Shown in pieces: positions 6,071 through 14,800 of a stretch of DNA of 22,829 nucleotides (its first letter is position 1; each line of letters starts with the position of its first letter). Source of the stretch: a virus; the IMG/VR virus record IMGVR_UViG_3300020185_000274, positions 1-22,829 of that record, one strand, 5' to 3'. The position numbers and the translations under genes were made by a program. The notes under the pieces are model-generated. The model saw nothing but the letters and a program-made list of their open reading frames with translations. It was not told where the DNA came from and did not search any database.

Positions 6071-7389
6071 TGGGAATATTACAAAAATTAAAAGATACTA
6101 AAGCCTTTTTTGAAGATTTAGAATCAGTAGAAGATAAATCCTTTGCTGAAGTAGTTTTAGAAGCTGCTGGAGTGAATGTCCCATTACCTACAGAAGATGA
6201 GGTTATAGAATTTTATACTGAGGTAGGAGAACCTACTAATCCTCTTACTAAAATTGATCCTAAAGAATGGACAACTTCTCAATTTTTAGCATACCAAAGT
6301 GATGTAAGAAAATTCCAAGCTAAAAACCGCTTTAAAGGTATTAAAGATGCTAGAAAATTAAAACGAGAAAAAAATAAAGAAAAACAAGAAAAAGAACGTA
6401 AAAAATTTAAATTAGACTTTATTACAGGTATTTTCAAATCTGTACAAGATGACCTAGATAAAAATATCCCTGAAGATCAAAAACCTAAAGGTGTTCAAAA
6501 ATTAGGACAGTTAGCAGGTAATATAACTAAAGTATTAGCTAAAACTTGTTTACCTTCTATCCTTAATATGATAGAACAAACAGCATTAGATACATTTGAA
6601 GCTAAAAAAGCAGAAGTTAGGGAAGAATTAGGTATAGACGAATCCCTAGAGCAATTATCATCATTAACAGATCCTGCTAAATTACAAGAAGTAAAAGATA
6701 GACTATGTCCTACTCCTGATGTATTAGATAATATAATTAGACAAAGAGATGGTATAGTTGATTTTTTAAATAACCAACAAGTAAAAGTTAACAATTTAAA
6801 AATTACAGCTGGTGGTACTGGGGATGCTGTAAATATTTTATCTGATATCTTATTAGGAACAGATATATCAATTTTTATCCTTAATGAAGCTGCACAATTT
6901 TTTGCGGTTGATTCCCCATTTAGAACCCAAATAGAAAGATTAAGTAGATTTAGTACTACTATTAAAGAAGATAGAGACGGTAACCCTCGTATTCCCCCAT
7001 TAAAAGGTGCAGTTAGTAATTTTTCAGTCCCATTAAATGGAGTTAATACTATGATTACCAAAATAGTACAAGCACTTGCTCCAATAGATGAAATTATAAC
7101 ATTATGTTCTCCTAATTCTACTTTAAACGAATTATCAGATGATGTTTTAATAACAGTAGCAGTTCAATTATCTGCTGGAGAAACTGAGGATGGGTCCTTA
7201 TATAAAGGATTTAGATTAGAGATTGAAACTAAAAAATATACTGATACTGTAAACCAAAATAGAGCAGTAGGAAAAAATAACTCCGGAATTATATTAATTG
7301 CAACTGAATATTCATTTGCATCAGACCCTAATGTATTATTAAACGAACTTAAATTTATTATTGATAGAGACGATTTAAAAGCGTATTAA
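6070..7389 (+). CDS. Conserved virion/baseplate-associated protein (439 aa)
   Basis: This 439-residue protein is very Lys/Glu-rich in its first third, with a highly basic linker at about residues 93-115 (KLKREKNKEKQEKERKKFK). The middle is helical (about 120-230). The C-terminal half includes ILLGTDISIFILNEAAQFF, an NPRIPPLKGAVSNF stretch, NTMITKIVQALAPIDEII and a final beta region with IILIATEYSFASDP. No enzyme motif was seen. It sits between the spike gene (TAATG overlap) and the gp25/gp6 genes, which strongly suggests a baseplate hub or tail-assembly component. Its order beside gp5 would suit a hub protein, but I cannot align it to T4 gp27, gp28 or gp29. It is 16 nt from the next gene. Confidence 0.7.
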   Translation: MGILQKLKDTKAFFEDLESVEDKSFAEVVLEAAGVNVPLPTEDEVIEFYTEVGEPTNPLTKIDPKEWTTSQFLAYQSDVRKFQAKNRFKGIKDARKLKREKNKEKQEKERKKFKLDFITGIFKSVQDDLDKNIPEDQKPKGVQKLGQLAGNITKVLAKTCLPSILNMIEQTALDTFEAKKAEVREELGIDESLEQLSSLTDPAKLQEVKDRLCPTPDVLDNIIRQRDGIVDFLNNQQVKVNNLKITAGGTGDAVNILSDILLGTDISIFILNEAAQFFAVDSPFRTQIERLSRFSTTIKEDRDGNPRIPPLKGAVSNFSVPLNGVNTMITKIVQALAPIDEIITLCSPNSTLNELSDDVLITVAVQLSAGETEDGSLYKGFRLEIETKKYTDTVNQNRAVGKNNSGIILIATEYSFASDPNVLLNELKFIIDRDDLKAY

Positions 7390-7394
7390 ACCAA

Positions 7395-7402
7395 TATTTA
7401 TA
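7395..7402 (+). promoter_or_regulatory. Candidate late promoter element (TATTTATA), 3 nt before a start codon
   Basis: AATATTTATAAT contains the core at 7395-7402, then ATC and the ATG at 7406. The 3-nt spacing is identical to the element before 1373. It lies in the 16-nt gap after the 439-residue protein and would head the gp25-gp6 unit. Confidence 0.5.
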
Positions 7403-7405
7403 ATC

Positions 7406-7744
7406 ATGAAATTAAACGAATTAAGAAAAGTAATTAGAGAAGAAGTGAAAGCTGCTATCCAAGAAGAATTAAAAGACATTCTTCTAGAGGCTGTTCGCTC
7501 ACCTAAACCCGCAATTACCGAAAATCTTTCAGTTGCGGCATCAGTAAAACCAGACCCAGAAGCACAAAAAGCATTTAGACAACAAATGTTATCTCAAATG
7601 GCTGCAGGTAATGGAAATATGAATTTAACAACCGCAGATTCTAACACATTTAGACCTGCAGGACCAGCAACTGCTGAAGGCTCAGCCCTACCTGAAGGTA
7701 ATGTAGGTTTAGACCAAATTATGGGGTTAATGACAGGTAAATAA
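7406..7744 (+). CDS. Small virion-associated protein with N-terminal amphipathic helix (112 aa)
   Basis: The first ~30 residues form a highly charged amphipathic helix (MKLNELRKVIREEVK, then AAIQEELKDILLEAV). The rest is low in charge and rich in Ala, Gly, Met and Pro, ending DQIMGLMTGK. Helical LRKxIREEV-type N-termini recur in marine T4-like phage proteins, perhaps as an assembly tag, but I cannot assign a function. No other start codon is available in the helix, so the ATG 3 nt after the promoter-like core must be the start. The stop overlaps the gp25 start (TAATG at 7742-7746), so the two are translationally coupled. A chaperone or minor baseplate role is possible. Confidence 0.65.
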   Translation: MKLNELRKVIREEVKAAIQEELKDILLEAVRSPKPAITENLSVAASVKPDPEAQKAFRQQMLSQMAAGNGNMNLTTADSNTFRPAGPATAEGSALPEGNVGLDQIMGLMTGK

Positions 7745-8151
7745 TGGCTTATAACGCTCAACAGATATCACCAATTGACTTTAGACCTAGTGTAGGTGTA
7801 GGGGTATCTCTACCCTTTAATGGTAATTCTTGTTTTAACACAACATTTACTACACAAGAGTCCATTAAAAGTAACTTAGTTAATTGGTTTTTAACGAACC
7901 AAGGAGAGCGTCCTCTAAATCCTAATTTTGGAGGTAATTTAAGACAATTTTTATTCCAACAAATCTCAGAAGATACTCTAGAATTCCTAGAAGAAGATAT
8001 CCAGTCTCAATTGAGTACTGCTTTTCCTAGTGTAATTGTAGATAGCCTAGAAGTTACAACCAACCCCGATTATAACTCAATAACTGTAGTACTTAAATAC
8101 AGTGTAGAGAGTACAAACATAAGTGATGAATTAAATATAACATTTGACTAA
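7744..8151 (+). CDS. gp25: Baseplate wedge protein gp25
   Basis: This 135-residue protein matches the GPW/gp25 family: the signature LTNQGERPLNPNFGGNLRQ lies at residues 50-68, preceded by the helix ESIKSNLVNWF and followed by a helix and three beta strands (SITVVLKYSVES). The length fits T4 gp25 (132 residues). The family is structurally like the tail lysozyme-like sheath-initiator proteins of contractile systems: gp25 sits at the base of the sheath and joins the wedge (gp6-gp53) and the first sheath ring. The gene overlaps both neighbours by one base (TAATG at 7742-7746 and 8149-8153), and gp6, its binding partner in the wedge, follows directly. Confidence 0.9.
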   Translation: MAYNAQQISPIDFRPSVGVGVSLPFNGNSCFNTTFTTQESIKSNLVNWFLTNQGERPLNPNFGGNLRQFLFQQISEDTLEFLEEDIQSQLSTAFPSVIVDSLEVTTNPDYNSITVVLKYSVESTNISDELNITFD

Positions 8152-9992
8152 TGGCTATAAATAGAGACATAAAATATATTAATAGGGATTTCGGGAACCT
8201 TAGACAGAATTTAATTAATTATTCTAAGACTTATTTCCCAACCACCTATAATGATTTTACAGAATCATCACCAGGTATGATGTTTATGGAATTATCCGCT
8301 TACGTGGGTGATGTTTTATCTTTTTACCAAGATAACCAATTCCAAGAAACTTTCCTTCAATACGCCCGTGAAGCTAAAAATTTATACGATTTAGCTTACA
8401 TGATGGGATATAAACCTAAAACAACAGGTGTAGCTTTAGTTGATATTGATTTTTATCAAACTGTCCCTTCTTTATCTAATGAGCCTGATTACAATTACGC
8501 TTTATTAATAAGTGAAAATTCTCAAGTAACAACCCCTTCTGGAGTTAAATTTTTAGTAGAAGACCCAGTTGATTTTGATACATCATCTTCATCAGACCCA
8601 ACAACAGTCTCTATATACGAGCAAGATGGAACTAACATTAATTCATTCCTATTAAAGAAGACTAGAAAAGCAATCTCAGCTGCTATTAATGAAACAACAT
8701 TTTCATTCTCTTCCCCACAAGAATTTGCTACTCGTAGTATTACAGCTAATAATATCATTGGTATTTTAGATATTGTAGATTCTGATGGTAATGTTTGGTA
8801 TGAAGTACCTTACTTAGGTCAAGAAATGGTGTATAATTCTATTAAGAATACAAACACAAATGATCCCAACTTCTCATCTCAAGAAGGAGATTCACCTTAT
8901 TTATTGAAATTAAAACAAGTCTCTAGAAGATTTGCTACAAGATTCCAATCACCTACTACCTTACAAATCCAATTTGGAGCTGGTACATCAAGTGATACGA
9001 ATGAAGAAGTAACACCTAATGCTGATAATGTTGGTTTAGGTTTACCATTTGAAAAAGATAAACTAACAGCTGCTTACTCTCCTCAAAACTTTATCTTTAC
9101 AGATACTTATGGAATTGCCCCTTCAAATACAACTCTAACAGTTAGATATTTGACAGGAGGTGGCGCTACAGCTAATGTATCTGCTGGAAGTTTAACAACA
9201 TTAACTGACAGTACAGTAGAATTTCAAGTAGCGGGTTTAGTAAGTAATTTAGCAGATGATACATTTAATTCACTTCAAGTTACAAACCCATTAGCTGCCT
9301 CTGGAGGTAGTGATGGTGATACTAATGAAGAAATTAGACAAAATGCTATTTCAAACTTCTCAACACAGTTACGTAGTGTAACTCAAGATGATTATTTAGT
9401 TAGATCTTTAGCAATGCCCCCTAAATATGGTGTAGTATCTAAAGCTTATATTGAACAAACTAAATTAAACACACTACTCCCAGGTGAAATCCCATCAACA
9501 TTATCCTTATATGTTTTAAGTGCTAATGCTGAAAATAATTTAACTTTAGCGGGTAGTGCCTTAAAACAAAACCTACAAACTTATTTATCTCAATATAGAG
9601 TAATAGGTGATTCCATTAACATTAAAGATGCCTTTATAGTTAATATTGGTGTTGATTTTGAAATTACAGTTAGACCTAATTTTAATAGTAATGAGGTATT
9701 AAGAAAATGTTTAACAGAATTAAAAGCCTATTTTAACATAGATAAATGGCAAATCAATGAACCTATCCAAGTAAGTGAATTATTTTTACTATTAGATAAA
9801 GTTCAAGGTGTTCAAACTGTTAAAAATGTATTCATTACTAATAAAGTAGGAGAATCTTTAGGTTATTCTAAATACGCTTACGACATACCAGGAGCAACAT
9901 TGAATGGTGTAATTTACCCATCAATTGATCCTATGATATTTGAAGTGAAATACCCTAATAGTGATATTAAAGGTAAAACAGTAAACATGTAA
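8151..9992 (+). CDS. gp6: Baseplate wedge protein gp6 (baseplate J family)
   Basis: This 613-residue protein is close to T4 gp6 (660). The N-terminal region carries the family pattern: NRDFGNLRQNLINYSKTYFP, then ESSPGMMFMELSAYVGDVLS and YDLAYMMGYKPK (residues 13-85). The baseplate-J core follows, with NPLAASGGSDGDTNEEIRQN near residues 380-400 and TQDDYLVRSL soon after. The C-terminal part (KDAFIVNIGVDFEITV, then VSELFLLLDKVQGVQTVKNV) resembles the gp6 dimerisation region. Two gp6 chains in each wedge form the iris-like ring around the hub that opens when the sheath contracts. It overlaps gp25 by one base and is followed 2 nt later by the next gene. Assignment is confident. Confidence 0.92.
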   Translation: MAINRDIKYINRDFGNLRQNLINYSKTYFPTTYNDFTESSPGMMFMELSAYVGDVLSFYQDNQFQETFLQYAREAKNLYDLAYMMGYKPKTTGVALVDIDFYQTVPSLSNEPDYNYALLISENSQVTTPSGVKFLVEDPVDFDTSSSSDPTTVSIYEQDGTNINSFLLKKTRKAISAAINETTFSFSSPQEFATRSITANNIIGILDIVDSDGNVWYEVPYLGQEMVYNSIKNTNTNDPNFSSQEGDSPYLLKLKQVSRRFATRFQSPTTLQIQFGAGTSSDTNEEVTPNADNVGLGLPFEKDKLTAAYSPQNFIFTDTYGIAPSNTTLTVRYLTGGGATANVSAGSLTTLTDSTVEFQVAGLVSNLADDTFNSLQVTNPLAASGGSDGDTNEEIRQNAISNFSTQLRSVTQDDYLVRSLAMPPKYGVVSKAYIEQTKLNTLLPGEIPSTLSLYVLSANAENNLTLAGSALKQNLQTYLSQYRVIGDSINIKDAFIVNIGVDFEITVRPNFNSNEVLRKCLTELKAYFNIDKWQINEPIQVSELFLLLDKVQGVQTVKNVFITNKVGESLGYSKYAYDIPGATLNGVIYPSIDPMIFEVKYPNSDIKGKTVNM

Positions 9993-9994
9993 TT

Positions 9995-10312
9995 ATGGGA
10001 CTTTTAGATAGATATAATAAAATAGTAGGAGTAGGAAACCCGCTTCAAGGTAATACAAGTACAGGTCTTATATTTGACCCATCATCACCACAACAAATAA
10101 CTCAAGATAAAGTAACTGATTTTAATAAAACTAGTTTAGATTTAGAAGACCCAAATCCCTTAGGAGGTCCCATTAATGTATCTTATACTACCCAAGTAGG
10201 TGAAGACATAGTAACTTCTCCTACTACCCAACCATACACACCTAAAAACACTTACTCAGATAGCTTTACTAGCCCAGAATTAAAAGCACGAACCATAGAT
10301 CCTTACAAATAA
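9995..10312 (+). CDS. Small proline-rich virion-type protein (105 aa)
   Basis: The product is 105 residues and rich in Pro, Thr, Ser, Asp and Asn. The N-terminus is a short helix (MGLLDRYNKIVGV); the remainder looks extended or disordered (NPLGGPINVSY, VTSPTTQPYTPKNTY). There are no cysteines and no motif of known function. Extended Pro/Thr-rich proteins between wedge genes could be linker peptides that thread through the baseplate, but that is inference from position alone. It sits 2 nt after gp6 and 1 nt before the next gene, so it belongs to the same operon. Confidence 0.65.
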   Translation: MGLLDRYNKIVGVGNPLQGNTSTGLIFDPSSPQQITQDKVTDFNKTSLDLEDPNPLGGPINVSYTTQVGEDIVTSPTTQPYTPKNTYSDSFTSPELKARTIDPYK

Positions 10313-10313
10313 G

Positions 10314-11465
10314 ATGGCAGTATATAAAATTTTCCCATATCAAGATACTACTTTGTATTCAATGTATCCACAAATGAATACTGGTATAGATCCTATTAGT
10401 CAAGTTTCTAACTTAAATTTTGCTATTGATAGTTCTCCATCTGTTGCTAGAACATTAATTCAATTTGATAACGATGAAATTAATAGTACCATTGAAAATG
10501 TTATTGGTAGTACGAATTTCCAAACTCGATTAAGATCATATATTGCTACAGCTCAAGGTATTGTCGAATCTTCTATTTTAGAGGTTTGGCCTATAGCTGT
10601 CTCCTCAGATTCAAATATTGGTTGGAATCAAGGTACGGGTACTTATTTAGACCAACCTCTAACTACAGATGGAGCTTGTTGGGAATCACCTTATTTTGCA
10701 GGCGATAATCAATGGCCTATAGGGATAGCTGATGTCTATGGAACCCCTTCAGGTTCATATAACGCTGCTTATGCTACTATAGGTGGTGGTGCTTGGTACA
10801 CAGGTTCAGGAGGTAACGATTTTAATGTTACTGCTTCATTTGGTCCTAAAAGTGATAAAGATTTAAATATTATTGTAGATGATATTGTCCAAGCTTGGAC
10901 AAGTTCAGCTTTACCAAATCACGGATTTTTAGTTAAATGGGAAGGTAGTGCCGAATTTAATACAAGTAAGTTAGTACAACCTGTAATGCAGTATTACAGT
11001 GTAGATACTAATACAATTTACCCACCAGAACTAGAATTTAGATGGGATGATTCATCTTGGATTACATCATCAGATATACCAGTATTAGATCAACAAAATA
11101 TTTTCATTTCACTAGCAGAAAACCCAGGTATATTTTATGCTGAAAGTGTTAATAAATTTAGATTAAACGTAAGAGAAAAATATCCTAAACGTGAGTATGT
11201 AACCGGTTCTTTGTATACTAAACAACATTACCTCCCATCTGCTTCTGCATGGTACGCTGTAAAAGATTTAGATACAAATGAATTTGTTGTAGATTTTGAT
11301 ACTGATTATACTAGAATTAGTGCTGATACTACATCAAGTTACTTTGATTTATATATGAATGGTTTAGAACCTGAAAGATATTATCAAGTCTTAGTTAAAG
11401 TAGATGCTGGAGGTAGTACTACAATTTATAATGATGAATATTACTTTAAAGTAATTAACGGATAA
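10314..11465 (+). CDS. Baseplate/tail structural protein with DNRLRE-like beta domain
   Basis: This 383-residue protein is beta-rich. The first ~215 residues resemble the DNRLRE/CBM96-type jelly roll: ARTLIQFDNDEINSTI (about 45-60), TTDGACWESPYF (about 118-130) and IIVDDIVQAWTSSALPNHGF (about 185-205), which parallels the usual pattern D(V/I)...VQxW...NxG(F/L). The second part (RLNVREKYPKREYVTGSLYT, then MNGLEPERYYQVLVKV) looks like an Ig-like or fibronectin-like beta sandwich. In T4, gp7 and gp8 complete the wedge after gp6; this gene could fill the gp8 place, but no alignment to gp8 can be claimed. Its stop overlaps the following start (TAATG at 11463-11467). Confidence 0.7.
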   Translation: MAVYKIFPYQDTTLYSMYPQMNTGIDPISQVSNLNFAIDSSPSVARTLIQFDNDEINSTIENVIGSTNFQTRLRSYIATAQGIVESSILEVWPIAVSSDSNIGWNQGTGTYLDQPLTTDGACWESPYFAGDNQWPIGIADVYGTPSGSYNAAYATIGGGAWYTGSGGNDFNVTASFGPKSDKDLNIIVDDIVQAWTSSALPNHGFLVKWEGSAEFNTSKLVQPVMQYYSVDTNTIYPPELEFRWDDSSWITSSDIPVLDQQNIFISLAENPGIFYAESVNKFRLNVREKYPKREYVTGSLYTKQHYLPSASAWYAVKDLDTNEFVVDFDTDYTRISADTTSSYFDLYMNGLEPERYYQVLVKVDAGGSTTIYNDEYYFKVING

Positions 11466-11812
11466 TGGAAACTAAGGTTAACTTAAATAAGGAAGTTTTT
11501 GCTAAATTGCAATATGAACAGGTAATTGACACTTCTTTTAGTCAATTGATTCCCCCTACATCTTCAATCCCAGTAGAGATACTACCTACAGTAGATGGTT
11601 TCTTCCAAGATTACGATAGTTTGTTTTTTCAAATTCCAAAAACCGGAGAAAATTCTCATGAAGAATTGATTATTAGAAGTACCGATTATATAGGTTATCA
11701 ACCTTTAAATGATGAGATACAAGCTTTAACTGAAGAAATTACTTCTTTAAGAACTCAACTCTTGGAAACAAGACAACAATTAGCAGACTTAGCAAATGGC
11801 GGATCAAACTAA
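11465..11812 (+). CDS. Small virion-type protein with C-terminal coiled coil (115 aa)
   Basis: The N-terminal part (VNLNKEVFAKLQYEQVIDTS, then TVDGFFQDYDSLFFQIP) is mixed alpha/beta; residues ~80-111 form a clear coiled coil (LNDEIQALTEEITSLRTQL, then LETRQQLADL). The family was not recognised. Its last 17 nt overlap the start of the 2004-residue gene in another frame, a longer overlap than any other gene pair here. That suggests tight coupling and perhaps co-assembly of the two proteins. The coiled coil may trimerise or bind the long partner. A structural role is inferred from position in the baseplate operon. Confidence 0.7.
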   Translation: METKVNLNKEVFAKLQYEQVIDTSFSQLIPPTSSIPVEILPTVDGFFQDYDSLFFQIPKTGENSHEELIIRSTDYIGYQPLNDEIQALTEEITSLRTQLLETRQQLADLANGGSN

Positions 11813-14800
11813 TATAATACCACTTAATCCAAATAGTTTTTCATCTGAGGTATATTCACCACAGGATGAAAGTCTAATTACTTCTTTAACTGAAGATAAT
11901 TCTTATGACTTAACTACGGATTATGTAGAATTTTTCGTATACAGTCTCAATAATTCTATAGCAGCCCCCTCAGGAAATGATGGGACTTTTAGCAATTATA
12001 GAGTTATAGATAACGAATTATATGTTGATCCTGAAGTCGATACTAATAGATTAGGAATATCTACAGGTACTGTAAATACACTTTACAATTTCTTTAGAAA
12101 GAGATTATCCTCATCCCCACAATCTACTTACTACATTTCAGAAATTTCATCAAATAGGACTGAAATTAGATTAGATTCTAATATTATAAGTAGAGCAAAT
12201 ATAATAGCATCTACAAATGAATTCATTTCATATAGAGAACAGGATGAAACATTCCCTGATTTTTATATTAATTTAGGTTCAAATAAACTGTACATAGCTA
12301 ACAACATATTATTAGATACAGACAATACTGTCCTAATCAAATTATATGAACCATTACCACCAGAAGTACAAACTAAAACCTCACTATGGGTTGTAGAAAA
12401 AATATCTGAAGGTTTAGCATATAGAGTTGAATTCCCAACAACGGTTCAACTACCAACAGCCCAACAATTTACAATACAGGGTCCTAATTTTAATTTAGCT
12501 AGTAAAGGTGAATTAAATAATTCTACTGATAATATTACATTAGATGGTTTTACATCACCTAATAGTCAATCTGAAAATCAAGTAAATTCATTCTTTAATG
12601 ATCCTAGTGTTAGTATTAGTGTTAATTATAGTAATTTTGGGGAATTTGTTAATTTCTCTTCTGCTAAATCAAGAATTGAAAACTTCTGGTATAAAGTAAG
12701 CTTAATAGAGTCTTCAAGTGCTTTATTATCTGTTATAGAAAATACAACAACTGGGACATATAATGGTATTAGTACAACATCTTTGAATGCTGTTATTTCT
12801 GATACTATTACTAATTTCGATAATTACGAGTACTACTTATATTTTGAATCTAGTTCAGATACTTACCCTAAATCTAATACAGAACCTCCTTACGAGAATG
12901 TTTCAACAGGAAGTGCTGCAGCCATAGCATGGTATGATAATAAAATTACTGAGGCCGAAAATTACGATGATTTAAATCAAGATTGGATTTATTATTCTAC
13001 CCCAGAATATATAAGAGACGATTCAGATAATAGTCAATATTTAAACTTTACCAATATGGTAGGGCAATTTGTTGATGATAATATTTGGGTATATTTAAAA
13101 GATACAACAAACAAATGGGATGCCGATAACCGTATCAATGCTGGTGTTTCTAAAGATTTAGTAGCTCAAGTACTGAGAGATATGGGTGTTAAATTGTATC
13201 AAAACAACTTTAGCTCAACTGATTTATACTCAGCATTCTTAGGATTTACAGACTCTGGTAGCTTGTTCCCATTCCCTAATATGACTGGGTCACTTCCAAC
13301 TCCTAGTGGGTATGAGTATATTTCAAATTTTATATCTTCAAGTGACGAGGCTATACCATTAGACGACATAAATAAGCGCATTTACAAGCGTATCTATCAT
13401 AACTTGCCATACCTATTGAAGTCAAAAGGTACCGTCGCTGGTCTGCGTACTTTAATTACATCATATGGTATTCCTGATACAATTTTACGTACCAGTGAAT
13501 TTGGAGGTAAAGATAGAAATAATGTAAACGATTGGGATCTTTGGAAACACCAATTTAATTATCAATATAATACTTTAGAAACGGGTTTTGTAACATCTTC
13601 TTGGAATCAAAACACAGATTGGTCTAATCCTTCACCACAAACTCTACAATTTAGATTTAAACTCCCAAAATCTGGAAGTAATGCTGTAGATAATGCTGAA
13701 AATCTATCTCAACAAGTACTTTGGAGTTTAGATACATCTCCTCAAATTGCAATAGGTTTAGATTATTATGGAGACGGATTTACTTCAGGCTCCTATTCGG
13801 GTTCAGTACCTTCCCAATCATTTGAATATGCTAATTTAGCATTTACAACTGATGGTTTTGCTACTACTTCTAGTATCTATTTACCTTTCTTCAATGGAGA
13901 ATGGTGGTCAGTAATGCTAACTAAAGAAGGATCTGGTTTATTTACTCTATATGCAGGGGATAAAATCTATAATGGAAATGATGGTTCCCAAATAGGATTT
14001 TTCGAATCTACTTCAGTTGCTATTAATCCTAATGATTGGGATAGAGCTAACAATTCATATTTCCCAACTGATAGAAGAGGAGCAATAGGCCCCTATGAAG
14101 CATTTTCAGGTTCATACCAAGAAATTAGATATTTTGATCAAGCTATTTCTGAAAGTGTATTTAAGGATTATGTAATGAATCCCCAATCAAGTGAGGGTAA
14201 TAGAATAAATGGCTCAGCTAATCAACTATCATTTAGGGCCTCTCTAGGAGGGGAATTGTATACTGGATCTGAATCAATACATCCTAAAGTTTCTTATCAA
14301 ACACCTCAACCCTCATTTACTGGTGACGTTTCTAATTTCACGGTAGTAAACCCCGAAGATAGAACATTTACAGTAAATAGAGAATGGGTGTTCTACGATT
14401 CACCAGCAGTTGGTATAAAAAATAGAAATACAGATAAAATTAAACGTCAAGATTTAGTTTTACCTTCTGGTGATACCTTATCTAACCAAAAATCTATTCA
14501 ACAAAAATCATATACTACTGACGATTATACTAATAATCTTAATTTATTAGAGGTAGCATTTTCACCACAAAACCAAATTAATGACGATATTATATCTCAA
14601 ATCGGTCATTTTAATATTGGTGATTATATAGGTGATCCAAGATTGGTATCTTCAAGTGCTGATACTTATCCTTCACTAGTAGGTTTATCTAAAGAATACT
14701 TTGAAAAATATACATCAAGTTATGATGTCTACGATTACATTAGATTAATCAAATTCTTTGATAACTCATTATTTAAGATGGTTAAAGATTTTGTTCCCTC

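Noticed and set aside
6495-7061. 188-codon minus-strand reading frame
   Set aside because: It lies wholly inside the 439-residue plus-strand gene, which fits the operon spacing and codon pattern; the antisense product has no recognisable features and no promoter.
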